Below are positions 28,383 to 37,685 of a stretch of DNA of 64,000 nucleotides, piece after piece (the first letter of the stretch is position 1; every line of letters begins with the position of its first letter). Below the pieces are notes generated by a model, which saw nothing but the letters and a program-made list of their open reading frames with translations, had not been told where the DNA came from and did not search any database. Source of the DNA: Bremerella cremea (GTDB lineage Bacteria; Planctomycetota; Planctomycetia; Pirellulales; Pirellulaceae); NCBI RefSeq assembly GCF_003335505.1, contig NZ_QPEX01000010.1:1178001-1242000 (forward strand), read 5' to 3'. The position numbers and the translations under genes were made by a program.

Positions 28383-29033
28383 TTATTTGGCCGAAGTGAG
28401 AGCTTGCCCCAATTCGACCAACATACGCAAAGTCGCACCCCACACGCGTTGTCCGTCGACACTCAAATGAGGGGCGGAAAATTGAACGCGGCGGCGAGTG
28501 ACCTGGTGCATGCCGAAGTTCCTGGGGTCCATTAGCTGGGTAACGGGTAAATAAAGAAGGGCCGCGACCTCTCTTGGGTCTGGCTTCCACACCGGCATAG
28601 AGGTTTCTAAGGCGACAAAGGTTCGCACTTTGTGATTACTGGCCCAAACATTTGTAGGAGGCAACTCCCCTACGACTGCCTTGGCCGCGACTAAATGCCC
28701 CGTTTCCTCATTAAATTCTCGCAGTGCAGTCGTAAGAGCGGTCTCGCCTGGCTCGCGGCGGCCCCCTGGCAGGGCGATCTCACCGGCATGAATTCCTTCG
28801 GTTTCGGCCCGCACCATCAGGGGAATCATCCAGCGACCTGACGTATCGGGATAAATCAAAATCAGGTTTGCGGCTTGCCGAGTTCTCGGATACGCAGGCC
28901 CAATGTGTCGGCCGTACGAAAGGTTAGGCGATGTATGCCGAAGGTGTGGGAAGTGCGTCTGAGATAATCCCAACGTCTGCCGCAACTTAGCCGCCCAACG
29001 GCCAGACGAATTGTCGCTAAGGGGTGACTTCAT
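28383..29033 (-). CDS. NUDIX hydrolase, CoA-pyrophosphatase-like
   Basis: 216 residues. The NUDIX box is complete: GGRREPGETALTTALREFNEETG matches GX5EX7REUXEEXGU. Upstream there is the IALPGG of NudL-type CoA pyrophosphatases, and the C-terminus carries a plausible substrate-specificity region. The start at 29033 (MKSPLSDNS) overlaps the end of the upstream membrane-protein gene by 17 bases; longer in-frame reading would overlap it by 89. Substrate (CoA or another nucleoside diphosphate derivative) is inferred. Confidence 0.82.
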   Translation of the reverse strand: MKSPLSDNSSGRWAAKLRQTLGLSQTHFPHLRHTSPNLSYGRHIGPAYPRTRQAANLILIYPDTSGRWMIPLMVRAETEGIHAGEIALPGGRREPGETALTTALREFNEETGHLVAAKAVVGELPPTNVWASNHKVRTFVALETSMPVWKPDPREVAALLYLPVTQLMDPRNFGMHQVTRRRVQFSAPHLSVDGQRVWGATLRMLVELGQALTSAK

Positions 29034-30627
29034 AAACTTCGTAGCTCGCATTCTCAGCAGGATCGACCGGATATATCCGCTGAAAGCTCCACTCGATCGG
29101 AACATGATCGCGACGGGCGATTACTTGATCGACCACCACATACTTCAGGCCATATTTTTCAACCAAGTCGCGGACGTTCTCTTCCGTTAGCCCTGCCAGA
29201 CTCAAGGTGTTTCGATTATTGATCGAACGCCACTGCACGGCTCCTCGCCGCCACCGCCACTCCAGCAAGTTCATGTCATCCTGTGGGACATCTTTCGTCG
29301 TCACGACTTCAGCCCGCTGAGCGTACCACTTGAAAGTCGATTGCATCCGGGGCGTCAGAAAGATTGCCTCTGGCGGCGTGTTCTCACGAATCCATGCCCC
29401 CACTTCTTGCCAAGCAGTCGGATCACTCACCAACGTACTTTGATCAGCGGGGCCGGCCGTGGCCGTCCAGCGGTCGGCGATGCGAACCAATAACCCTACG
29501 GCAACGAGCAAGCAAACCGCCACCAAGACACCGCGTGCCACCGTGGGCAATTTAGCTCGGTGCAGTTGATATAAAGCCAAAAGGTTAATGCTGAGCCCGA
29601 TCGGCACCATCACGTCGGCAATGCGGTACCAATACAGCCGCAGCAGCTTGGCCGCCGAGAGGTAATCGTTGAGCACAAAGACAAAGTACTGATCGATAAA
29701 CACGCCAATCAACACCAGTACGACGCTGCCCGCGACAACCCCATTGACCAGGCGGGCCTTGTCGTGATTACGCAGCAACCACGCCGTCCCAGCCCAGGCG
29801 AATGTGGCTAAGGTAAATCGCAGCTTAAAACTGAGGGAAAACGAATGCACCACCAAGTGGTGATTCAAGCGTTCGTAAACATAGTAGTAACTCGCCAAAG
29901 CACTATCTTCCGGAGCCACCCCACGGTCCAACAGCAGCAGCGGAACAACGCCCACCAACGCGATTGCCCCACCGGCAAACAGGCCTGGCCAAAAAGACCG
30001 GATCGTCGCTCGTTGCCGGGGGCAGACTAGCCAGCAGAACATCAAGCAAACGACCATCCAGCCCCCTACCAGCACATGAAACGCACTCGCGATGCCCAGC
30101 AGAATCCAAGCTCGGTTCCAGCGACCTGATAACGCATCGCCGATCCCCCAGAAGGCGAACGCATAAGCAAAACACTTTGCCTCGACGCCCCCAATCAACC
30201 ACTCGCCGGCCATGTGCAAGTAATAGACACCGGCCAGCCCCATGGCCATGCCGTACAAGCCAGCCCAGGGCAAATCGGTTACCTGTGCAATCATCCGCCG
30301 CCAAGCCACCGCAATTGCAATCCAGCAGAGCCAACGACCGATCCAAGCCGCTACCGGAAACGAAACCAAAGTCGTGATCCAACCGAAACTCCAATAAAAC
30401 ACGCCATGGGCGTCGCCAGAGTTCAAGAAGTGATCATCCGGGCACCAAGCGGGATTCCAATAGTGCCGCGCTTTGGCCAAGTAGTGAGCCTCGTTTACCT
30501 CTGGGGTCAACGGGCCGACAAACAGAAAGAACAGCAGCACAATCGCTCCGATTTCGATCCACTTCCGCCAGAAGTCTGCACGGAGCTCGGCCGCAGTGGG
30601 CGGAGGGAAAGTGGTCGTATCGTTCAT
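29017..30627 (-). CDS. Polytopic membrane protein, GT-C-like layout
   Basis: 536 residues with about ten hydrophobic spans between residues 22 and 385 and a soluble C-terminal domain of about 140 residues. After the first span the loop reads VNEAHYLAKARHYWNPAWCPDDHFLNS, an acidic/aromatic external loop of the kind seen in GT-C glycosyltransferases. The C-terminal domain (PTAWQEVGAWIRENTPPEAIFLTPRM) resembles the periplasmic part of dolichyl-phosphate-mannose-dependent enzymes. I infer a lipid-linked glycosyl transfer or related role with low certainty. Its end overlaps the NUDIX start. Confidence 0.7.
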   Translation of the reverse strand: MNDTTTFPPPTAAELRADFWRKWIEIGAIVLLFFLFVGPLTPEVNEAHYLAKARHYWNPAWCPDDHFLNSGDAHGVFYWSFGWITTLVSFPVAAWIGRWLCWIAIAVAWRRMIAQVTDLPWAGLYGMAMGLAGVYYLHMAGEWLIGGVEAKCFAYAFAFWGIGDALSGRWNRAWILLGIASAFHVLVGGWMVVCLMFCWLVCPRQRATIRSFWPGLFAGGAIALVGVVPLLLLDRGVAPEDSALASYYYVYERLNHHLVVHSFSLSFKLRFTLATFAWAGTAWLLRNHDKARLVNGVVAGSVVLVLIGVFIDQYFVFVLNDYLSAAKLLRLYWYRIADVMVPIGLSINLLALYQLHRAKLPTVARGVLVAVCLLVAVGLLVRIADRWTATAGPADQSTLVSDPTAWQEVGAWIRENTPPEAIFLTPRMQSTFKWYAQRAEVVTTKDVPQDDMNLLEWRWRRGAVQWRSINNRNTLSLAGLTEENVRDLVEKYGLKYVVVDQVIARRDHVPIEWSFQRIYPVDPAENASYEVYEVTP

Positions 30628-30665
30628 GGACGGCTTAAAACGGCTGGCAAGGAGCGAAGGAAACG

Positions 30666-31553
30666 TTACTGATCGTCTACTTTACCATACCGCAGCCCGG
30701 TCGCTTGGGTCAGTCGGCGATAAATTCCCCCACCACTTGTCACGTACAACGTATCGAGCTTCGGCCCAGCAAAGACAACATTGGCCACGAAGTCACCACT
30801 GGGCTTGCTGAACACGCCACTAATCCGTGCCGTGGAATCAAACATTTGCAGTCCTAAATCAGTGGCAACATACAAGCGTCCTGCCGAGTCGACCGTCATG
30901 CCGTCGCCCTTGCTAGGGGCGTCCTTGTGTCGCACACGACAAGCGTAAACAGGGGCACCGTAGCTAAGCGTTCCGTCTTCTTCCACGCGGTAGGCAATCA
31001 AATTCTTCCCTGCCGAGTCCGAGACCACCAGCGTTCCTTCTTTGGGCCATAAGATGATTCCGTTCGGAGCTGCGATATCTTGGGCAACCACCTGTTTCTC
31101 CCCATTGGGGCGTACGAGCCAAACCTGATGCCCTGGTGTGTCGGTGCAATAGATATTGCCGTTGCTGGCAACAACCAGATCATTCGCCCCGAGATCATCG
31201 GCAATGACTTCCACGTTTCCCTTAGCATCGAAGGCCACGATTCGGCGATTGAAGTATTGACTGCCATACAAACGACCATCGGGGCCAAACATCAACCCGC
31301 TGGTTCCTCCCTGCCCTTCCGAAAAGGTAGAAAGCTGCTTGGTGGCATGGTCAATCTTCAGCACGAGTTGCCCGGGGACATCGGTGAAATAGATGTTACC
31401 CTCGGCATCGACAGCAGGTCCGTCCGTAAACTTGTACCCATCGGCAACCAATTCCCAACCTTGCCCGTCGATCAGAACATCGCTAAGCGGCATATCTTGG
31501 GCAAACGCAACGCAGGGCAAACAACACAACACAGCAGCGATAAGCAAACGCAT
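30666..31553 (-). CDS. Secreted SMP-30/gluconolactonase-like beta-propeller
   Basis: 295 residues with a signal peptide (MRLLIAAVLCCLPCVAFAQD). The mature part is a six-bladed propeller of the SMP-30/gluconolaconase/LRE type: GPAVDAEGNIYFTDVPG, GLMFGPDGRLYGSQ, ANDLVVASNGNIYCTD, PNGIILWPKEGTLVVSD, GMTVDSAGRLYVATDLGLQ. The metal-binding Glu/Asn/Asp positions of lactonases appear partly preserved (NG in APNGI, D in SKGDGM). It may hydrolyse sugar lactones outside the cytoplasm; substrate unknown. Confidence 0.82.
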   Translation of the reverse strand: MRLLIAAVLCCLPCVAFAQDMPLSDVLIDGQGWELVADGYKFTDGPAVDAEGNIYFTDVPGQLVLKIDHATKQLSTFSEGQGGTSGLMFGPDGRLYGSQYFNRRIVAFDAKGNVEVIADDLGANDLVVASNGNIYCTDTPGHQVWLVRPNGEKQVVAQDIAAPNGIILWPKEGTLVVSDSAGKNLIAYRVEEDGTLSYGAPVYACRVRHKDAPSKGDGMTVDSAGRLYVATDLGLQMFDSTARISGVFSKPSGDFVANVVFAGPKLDTLYVTSGGGIYRRLTQATGLRYGKVDDQ

Positions 31554-31608
31554 ACAACCACATCCGATAAAAAGCGAAAAAGAGGAAAGCAGTCCAGCTA
31601 AAGCGAGG

Positions 31609-32502
31609 CTAGTTCTGGCTCACTACGTCGCTCCACAGCCAACGCATCGTATCGGGGAAGATTGCTCCTCCGTGGCGTCCGCTATGCTTTCCTTCGCCGT
31701 AAACGAACTTGTAATCATAGTCCGAGAATTTAAGCGCGGCGGCCATCTGCTGATTGGCCAGGGGCCAGTTGCCGTGCAGATTGTCGAGGTCGTTCTTGCC
31801 GTCTTGCAAAAACACTTTGATCGGCTTGCGTTCGGTTTTGCGAATCAACGCCGGGTAGACATTCCCGCCGCGAATGTTCGTAAAGCTGCCGATGTGGCTC
31901 ACCACTTTGCCAAAAGAATCGGGACGTTCCCAAGCTGCCGTGAAAGCACAGATGCCGCCTGAGCTATTACCGCAAATGGCACGATGCTGCGGATCGCTGC
32001 TGATATCGTACTGCTTGCCGACGTCAGCCAAGATTTCATCCAGCAGAAAACGAACGTACTGATCACTCAGGGTATCGTATTCGTAGCTGCGATTCTTGCG
32101 CGGGTTTTGTCCTGGTTTCGTTGCGGGAACTTCGCCTGGCTGAATGAACACCCCAATGGTCACGGGCATTTCGCCGGCGTGAATCAAGTTGTCGAAGACG
32201 ATCGGAACACGGGTGTGCCCCTTTTCGTTCACAAACCCGGCACCATCTTGAAACACCATCAAGCAAGCAGGCTCACCTTTCTTGTACTGCTGCGGTACGT
32301 AAACCCAATAATCTCGCACCGTGCCAGGGTAGATTTCGCTTTGATCCCACACATGCTTGGTAACGGTACCTTGCGGAACGCCATCTTTCCGTGCCGCATC
32401 CGGGCCAGGCGCGTATTGCTCGTCTTGGGCCACGGCAACAGAAGAAAGCAGACAACAGCAGAGCGTCAGGGCAGCAAAAACTCGGAGCATAAAATGGCTC
32501 AC
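31609..32502 (-). CDS. Secreted esterase (enterochelin-esterase / CE1-like)
   Basis: 297 residues, signal peptide ([21 protein letters not shown]). Alpha/beta hydrolase of the esterase D / enterochelin esterase group: [25 protein letters not shown], nucleophile elbow [11 protein letters not shown], and C-terminal [22 protein letters not shown] with the catalytic His. Members cleave aromatic or acetyl esters from plant polysaccharides or siderophores. It lies behind the M28 peptidase gene and before the lactonase on the same strand. Confidence 0.82.
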   Translation of the reverse strand: MSHFMLRVFAALTLCCCLLSSVAVAQDEQYAPGPDAARKDGVPQGTVTKHVWDQSEIYPGTVRDYWVYVPQQYKKGEPACLMVFQDGAGFVNEKGHTRVPIVFDNLIHAGEMPVTIGVFIQPGEVPATKPGQNPRKNRSYEYDTLSDQYVRFLLDEILADVGKQYDISSDPQHRAICGNSSGGICAFTAAWERPDSFGKVVSHIGSFTNIRGGNVYPALIRKTERKPIKVFLQDGKNDLDNLHGNWPLANQQMAAALKFSDYDYKFVYGEGKHSGRHGGAIFPDTMRWLWSDVVSQN

Positions 32503-32597
32503 TTTCGCAGGCTGGGGGGAAGGCTATTGGCAGAAAAGCAAAAGTAGGTGTGATTCGCTCAGCCTAATCGGTTCCGGGGTCTCGCTCAAGCATGGAA

Positions 32598-34496
32598 TTA
32601 TTGGGCGAACTCGACATCCAATTCCAGTTCTTTCTCGTCTCGCAAGATCCGCACCGGGATTTTCTCGCCAGGCTGGGCAGCGTCGACCGCTTGACGGAGA
32701 TCTTGCAGCGATTGAATCGGCTTTCCTTTCCAACTCAGCAAGAGATCGCCTGGCTGCAGGCCCGCTTTCTGGGCGACGGTTTCCTGGCCAACCGCTTGAA
32801 TGGGGATGCCGCTCTCGTTGAAATCCCCCAGAGCAACGCCCAACAGACGCCGCTTCGGTAAATCTTCTTCATCCGCCGAGCCATCGCCAAAATAAAGATC
32901 GAGCAGCGACCCTCCCGCTTCCGGCACCGGGGTTATCTTTTCGGTCGCCAAGTGCTTGAGGATGGCCATATTCATATCCACGACTTTACGAATTCCAGGC
33001 ACATTGATGTACTCGATATCATCACTCGGACGATGATACTGCGAATGGAACCCAGTGAAGTCATGCATCACCGGAACACCGCGACCATAGAACGAAGCGT
33101 GGTCGCTTGGTCCGTAGCCCCCGCTGATTTTATTAAGCTCTAGTCCTTGCTCCTTGGCAGCTTCGTCCAACCAAGCCTCGAACTCCTTCGCGGTGTTGTA
33201 CCCGTACACCGTCAGGCGTTCTTTTCGTAGGCGGCCGACCATGTCGTAATTGAGCATGGCCACGGTCTTCTCCATATCGTACAGCGGATGTCGAACGTAG
33301 TACTCGCTGCCGATAAGCCCCTGCTCTTCCCCGCCGAACGCAATAAACAGGAAGGTACGGCGATTGGCGATATTCCAAGCAGCACAGCGTCGGGCCGTTT
33401 CTAACAAGGCAACCGTTCCCGAAGCGTTATCGTCCGCGCCGTTATGAATATCTCGCGTCCATGGCGCCAGCGAACCCGAACCACCACGTCCGATATGATC
33501 GTAGTGAGCCCCAACGACGACGACTTCTGAGGCGAGTTCTCCCTTACCTGGCAGCAGGCCCAACACGTTCTTTTGGACGCGTTCCGAAGCCACGATCTCG
33601 ACTTCCCCTTGTGCGCGAACCCCTTCCAGGTCAAACGAGTTCGGTTTCCAAGTTTCATCGACGTTCGCCTCCCATTCCGCCAGCGAGCTTTGGCCGGCTT
33701 GTTTCAGCAACGCGTCGATCACGGCACGTTTAACGTGAATGACCGGGACCTTCGGCTTGAAATTCTTCGGCATGCGAATTTGAAAATCAAACAATTCATC
33801 TCGGCCACGCTCTTTGCTCAACGTCACGTCATCGGTCACGATAAAAACGGCCGCGGCACCATGCTGAACAGCGTTTTCGATTTTGGTGGCCAGGGCGGCG
33901 TGGTTAGAGTTCTTATCGCCGGCAAACTTCCCCGTCTTACCAGACTGATCAGGCTCGTGCCTTAAAACAATGACAGCCTTGCCGGTAGCATCGAAGTTGG
34001 CGTAGTCGTCGTAGTCGTCCCGCGAGGAAGTGATTCCGTAGCCAGCCATCGCCAGCGGCAAATCGAACTTGCCCCCAGTGCTAGGCGAAAGCGGCTGATA
34101 GTCGCTGGCCGGAACTTCGTTGACATTGTTATCTGTCTCAGCGAAGGTAAGCTGATTTTGCTCTCCTAGTTCTAAGAACTCGCGTTTGGCGAACACCTGA
34201 AAAGGGCCTCTCTCGATCAGCTTCGTCTTGAGTCCTGCCTCAGCAAATTGTTGCGCAATGAAATCGGCCGCTTCCTTCTGCCCTTGCGTGTAAGGGCCAC
34301 GTCCTTCCCGTTCATCTGCGGCTAAATAATTGAGATCCTCTGCCAGGCGAGATTCGATTTGCGTGTTACTCGCGGCATCTTCTTCCTCTTGGGCGGCGTC
34401 CATTGGCTCGTCAGCCAGTAGCGGAAGAGGCCAAGTTGCATGGCTGGACAAAAAGAGAAAGACGAAGAACGACAGAAACGAGGAGAACGACTTCAA
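32598..34496 (-). CDS. Secreted M28 metallopeptidase with PA-like insert and C-terminal PDZ domain
   Basis: 632 residues. A signal peptide is followed by a region with a PA-like domain (about residues 110-260; VIVLRHEP, AAAVFIVTDD). The M28 core provides zinc ligands: GAHYDHIG, NGADDNASG, GGEEQGLIGSEYY, LNYDMVGR and FHSQYHRPSDD. The last 90 residues are a PDZ domain (LGVALGDFNESGIPIQAVGQETVAQKAGLQPGDLLLSW). It acts as an exported aminopeptidase; the PDZ may recognise substrate C-termini or partners. Confidence 0.88.
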   Translation of the reverse strand: MKSFSSFLSFFVFLFLSSHATWPLPLLADEPMDAAQEEEDAASNTQIESRLAEDLNYLAADEREGRGPYTQGQKEAADFIAQQFAEAGLKTKLIERGPFQVFAKREFLELGEQNQLTFAETDNNVNEVPASDYQPLSPSTGGKFDLPLAMAGYGITSSRDDYDDYANFDATGKAVIVLRHEPDQSGKTGKFAGDKNSNHAALATKIENAVQHGAAAVFIVTDDVTLSKERGRDELFDFQIRMPKNFKPKVPVIHVKRAVIDALLKQAGQSSLAEWEANVDETWKPNSFDLEGVRAQGEVEIVASERVQKNVLGLLPGKGELASEVVVVGAHYDHIGRGGSGSLAPWTRDIHNGADDNASGTVALLETARRCAAWNIANRRTFLFIAFGGEEQGLIGSEYYVRHPLYDMEKTVAMLNYDMVGRLRKERLTVYGYNTAKEFEAWLDEAAKEQGLELNKISGGYGPSDHASFYGRGVPVMHDFTGFHSQYHRPSDDIEYINVPGIRKVVDMNMAILKHLATEKITPVPEAGGSLLDLYFGDGSADEEDLPKRRLLGVALGDFNESGIPIQAVGQETVAQKAGLQPGDLLLSWKGKPIQSLQDLRQAVDAAQPGEKIPVRILRDEKELELDVEFAQ

Positions 34497-34745
34497 GGAT
34501 TCTCTCCTTTAAGAAAGAGGCCGCAACAAGACGGCAGCGAGGCACAGAGGATAAGATCAATCGCCGTTCTTCCATAATACGCGGTTGATCCCCCCCAGAC
34601 ACCCAGGGCCTGCGTGGAATTCCATAAATGGCCTGAATCAGCCCTGCTCAACCAGAGAAAGCTCGATCGCGCGACTGGAATCGGTTAGAATCGTGGTACC
34701 CCTTTTCTGTCTCACGATATTTTCCCACCGTCAAAGATAGCCCTC

Positions 34746-36221
34746 ATGCAACGCTCTTTCCTTGTGATCTTCGGATTGCTCCTAGGTTTGCCAACTTGGA
34801 TCCAAGCCGAAGAAGCTCAAAAACCGAACATCTTGTTCATATCCATCGACGATCAAAACGATTGGATCGGCTGCCTGGGGGGGCATCCTCAGGCCATCAC
34901 CCCCAATATCGATCAGATTGCGGCCCGCGGCACGGTCTTCTTGAATGCCCACTGCCAATCGCCGCTGTGCAATCCTTCCCGCACGAGCTTGATGACCGGA
35001 CGACGACCTTCCTCGACCGGCATTTACGGCCTGTCTCCGTGGTTTCGCGATGTGCCGGAACTGTCCGATATCGTTACCTTGCCGCAACATTTGCATGCGC
35101 ACGGCTACACGAACTATTCGACCGGCAAGATTTATCATGGCCCTTACGGCCGCAAAAAGACCGATCAGGAATTCCAAGTCCTGGGGCCACCTGCCGGGGT
35201 TGGCGTGCGTCCTAAACAGAAGCTAGTCAACACGCCTTCTGCCCATCCGCTGGTCGACTGGGGAACCTTTCCGCATAAAGATGAAGACAAAGGAGACTAC
35301 CAAGTTGCCTCTTGGGCAGTGAATACGTTGAACAACAAACCGCAGGAACCCTTCTGCTTGTCGGTCGGTTTCTTCCTGCCCCATGTACCTTGCTACGCCA
35401 CGCAAAAATGGTTTGATCTTTACCCGGAAGATGAACTCCAAGTCCCAGAGATCATCCCCAACGATCGCGCCGATACACCTCGCTTTAGTTGGTATCTGCA
35501 CTGGAAACTGCCCGAACCTCGCTTGAAGTTTCTGCAAGATGCCAAGCAATGGAAGAACCTAACACGTAGTTATTTGGCATGTACCAGCTTTGTCGATGCC
35601 CAGATCGGGCGCATTATGGCCGCCCTGAAAGAGAACGGCTATGCCGACAACACGGTGATCGTCATTTGGTCGGATCACGGCTGGCATATTGGCGAAAAGG
35701 AAATCACCGGCAAGAACACTCTATGGGACGACGGGACACGTGTGCCACTAATCTTCGCTGGACCTGGGATCACGGCCGGTCAGCGTTGTACCCAGCCGGC
35801 AGAACTGCTTGACATTTACCCAACTCTCAGCGAGTTGGCCGGTATTACTCCTCCGCAAGACCTGGAAGGGCACTCGCTAGTGCCGCAACTTATCGATGCC
35901 CAAACCGAGCGCAAGTGGCCCGCGATTACCACCCACAATCATGACAACCACGGCATCCGCACCGAGCGTTGGCGATTCATTCAATACGCCGACGGATCGC
36001 AAGAGTTGTACGATATGCAAGCTGATCCTCACGAATGGAAAAACCTGGCAGGAGATCCCAACTACGCCGAAACGATCCAAGAGCTCGCACAATTCCTTCC
36101 CCCAAAAAGCAAGATGCCAGCCCCGAACAGCCAACATCGGATTCTAACCTACACCGATGGAATCGCGATTTGGGAAGGAGAGGAAATCAAAGAAGGGGAT
36201 CCAATCCCCGAAATCGACTAG
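34746..36221 (+). CDS. Secreted formylglycine-dependent sulfatase
   Basis: 491 residues, signal peptide (MQRSFLVIFGLLLGLPTWIQA). Metal-binding ISIDDQNDW near residue 35, and the sulfatase signature CNPSRTSLMTGRRP with Cys75, the residue converted to formylglycine. Later SDHGWHIGEK and GPGITAGQ-type segments match iduronate-2-sulfatase-like (S1) enzymes. It removes sulfate from sulfated glycans such as algal polysaccharides. It is divergent from the M28 gene with a 249-base gap between them that holds no other supported feature. The maturation enzyme is not in the window. Confidence 0.92.
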   Translation: MQRSFLVIFGLLLGLPTWIQAEEAQKPNILFISIDDQNDWIGCLGGHPQAITPNIDQIAARGTVFLNAHCQSPLCNPSRTSLMTGRRPSSTGIYGLSPWFRDVPELSDIVTLPQHLHAHGYTNYSTGKIYHGPYGRKKTDQEFQVLGPPAGVGVRPKQKLVNTPSAHPLVDWGTFPHKDEDKGDYQVASWAVNTLNNKPQEPFCLSVGFFLPHVPCYATQKWFDLYPEDELQVPEIIPNDRADTPRFSWYLHWKLPEPRLKFLQDAKQWKNLTRSYLACTSFVDAQIGRIMAALKENGYADNTVIVIWSDHGWHIGEKEITGKNTLWDDGTRVPLIFAGPGITAGQRCTQPAELLDIYPTLSELAGITPPQDLEGHSLVPQLIDAQTERKWPAITTHNHDNHGIRTERWRFIQYADGSQELYDMQADPHEWKNLAGDPNYAETIQELAQFLPPKSKMPAPNSQHRILTYTDGIAIWEGEEIKEGDPIPEID

Positions 36222-36253
36222 CCATTTGTTGCCTTAAATCATCCAACGAACGG

Positions 36254-37381
36254 TTATTCCCACTCTTTCTTCCACTCTGGTTCTTCGTAAATCTCCGGGG
36301 CTGAGCCAAAATCGGGCCAGCCTTGGGTGGAAGACCAAATGATCCAGCGTCCCTCAAATTGGCGAAGACCATACGTGATGACCGTCTCACGATTCTCAGG
36401 CGGCTCATCTTCGTCAGGCATGGAGTGTTCCATCCCCCGAACCACCACGCAGGCCCGGCGTCCTTCCTGCCACCAAGAGTCGACCCGGCGAATGTAGCTC
36501 CAACTGCCTCGCCCATCATCAAGATAGCTTTCCGCAAGTTCTTCCTCGGAAAGCTCATCTTCGTCATCGAGCCGCGGGCAAGCATCGCGAACTAGCCGCC
36601 AATCGCGCACGACCATGCCGGTATGGTAGTCTTCAATCGGCTTGAGCAGTTCCGCCGGAGCATCCGTCTCAGCTAACTGAAACGCCGGCTTATCAGGCGG
36701 AACGTAGTCGAGCGGATCCAAAACACTCGGTTCCTCTTCGCTGGAATCTTCGTAGCTGAACTGGTTGTCATCTTCGTCCTCGTCGTCTTCGCTTTCGTCA
36801 TCAAAGTCACCTTCCGACTTTTCTTCCCAATGCTCAGACCAACCTTCCCACCAAGCCTCGAACTGGGCGTTCCACTTTTCCAAAGAAAGAGGTTTCCCGC
36901 CAGATAACGGCTCGATGGCATCGCACGTGACAAAGATGCTCTCTTTGATCGCATCGTCGCCGTAGTTCACCGGAGCCAAAGAAATGGCCACTTGCAGCAG
37001 CGACGAGGCTTCTTCCTCCGCTCGATAAATCCACAAACGATGTGCGGCCGTTTCCCACTCGATTTCTGCGAACTGCGAATTCAGAGACAAGTAAGCTTCG
37101 GACGAACGGCCATCCCAGGGAGCCAAATCAGGACTCGCAAAACGTGCCTCAAAATCAATCTCCGAAGGACGTACGGAATCGCTAGCTGGCGAATAATAAA
37201 ACGCGAACTGGGTAACGTTGACCAGCCTAAGTTCAACCGGAGTATCAGCGGCATCCGAATCATCTACCGCACTGCGCATGCAATCAAAAAAGACGCGCAG
37301 CGTACGATCTTGCGATTGCCATTGCAGGCCTTGCAAGGAAGCGTCATGCAGGAGATCGGGAATACTTTGGAGTTCGTCCAC
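36254..37381 (-). CDS. Acidic hypothetical protein
   Basis: 375 residues, no signal peptide. The N-terminal 175 residues look globular; about residues 190-230 form a very acidic, disordered segment (DFDDESEDDEDEDDNQFSYED). The C-terminal domain contains YIRRVDSWWQEGRRACVVVRGMEHSMPDEDEPPENRETV and EGRWIIWSSTQGWPDFG. Composition is low in Lys and high in Glu/Asp/Trp. I recognise no family. The stop faces the sulfatase stop across 32 bases. Confidence 0.7.
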   Translation of the reverse strand: MDELQSIPDLLHDASLQGLQWQSQDRTLRVFFDCMRSAVDDSDAADTPVELRLVNVTQFAFYYSPASDSVRPSEIDFEARFASPDLAPWDGRSSEAYLSLNSQFAEIEWETAAHRLWIYRAEEEASSLLQVAISLAPVNYGDDAIKESIFVTCDAIEPLSGGKPLSLEKWNAQFEAWWEGWSEHWEEKSEGDFDDESEDDEDEDDNQFSYEDSSEEEPSVLDPLDYVPPDKPAFQLAETDAPAELLKPIEDYHTGMVVRDWRLVRDACPRLDDEDELSEEELAESYLDDGRGSWSYIRRVDSWWQEGRRACVVVRGMEHSMPDEDEPPENRETVITYGLRQFEGRWIIWSSTQGWPDFGSAPEIYEEPEWKKEWE

Positions 37382-37685
37382 AAAGACTTTCTTTTTTCGA
37401 CTAATCAGAACCGTGCGTGAATTACGGTAGCTATAGTCTACTTTTATCGCAAAAGCAGGGAGGAGCCTAGCAGCCTGAGGAATTTCTCCGCTCGGCTACA
37501 CGCTCGATTCCTTCGTGCCCAGCGAAAAATTGAAGCGACATTTCACCTACGAATCCCCAGGGCATTCCCTGCCGTAGATTCGCTTCGCTGCATAGAGGGC
37601 AAGAAGAAAGACAGAGGAGATGACCGCGTTGCCCCCTCCTCTATCTCGACTACGTCGCTTTTTGATCAGAAAAATTGGTAGCCTG
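37382..37685. other. Intergenic region between the acidic hypothetical and rtcB
   Basis: 304 bases. An imperfect hairpin AGAGGAG...CTCCTCT (about 37613-37643) followed on the minus strand by a pyrimidine-rich run could end rtcB transcripts. It should also hold the promoter of the acidic gene, but I find no clear hexamers. No supported ORF. Confidence 0.4.

Noticed and set aside
29034..29105. Longer start for the NUDIX protein
   Set aside because: It would overlap the upstream gene by 89 bases and encodes the reverse-frame shadow of that gene's C-terminus.
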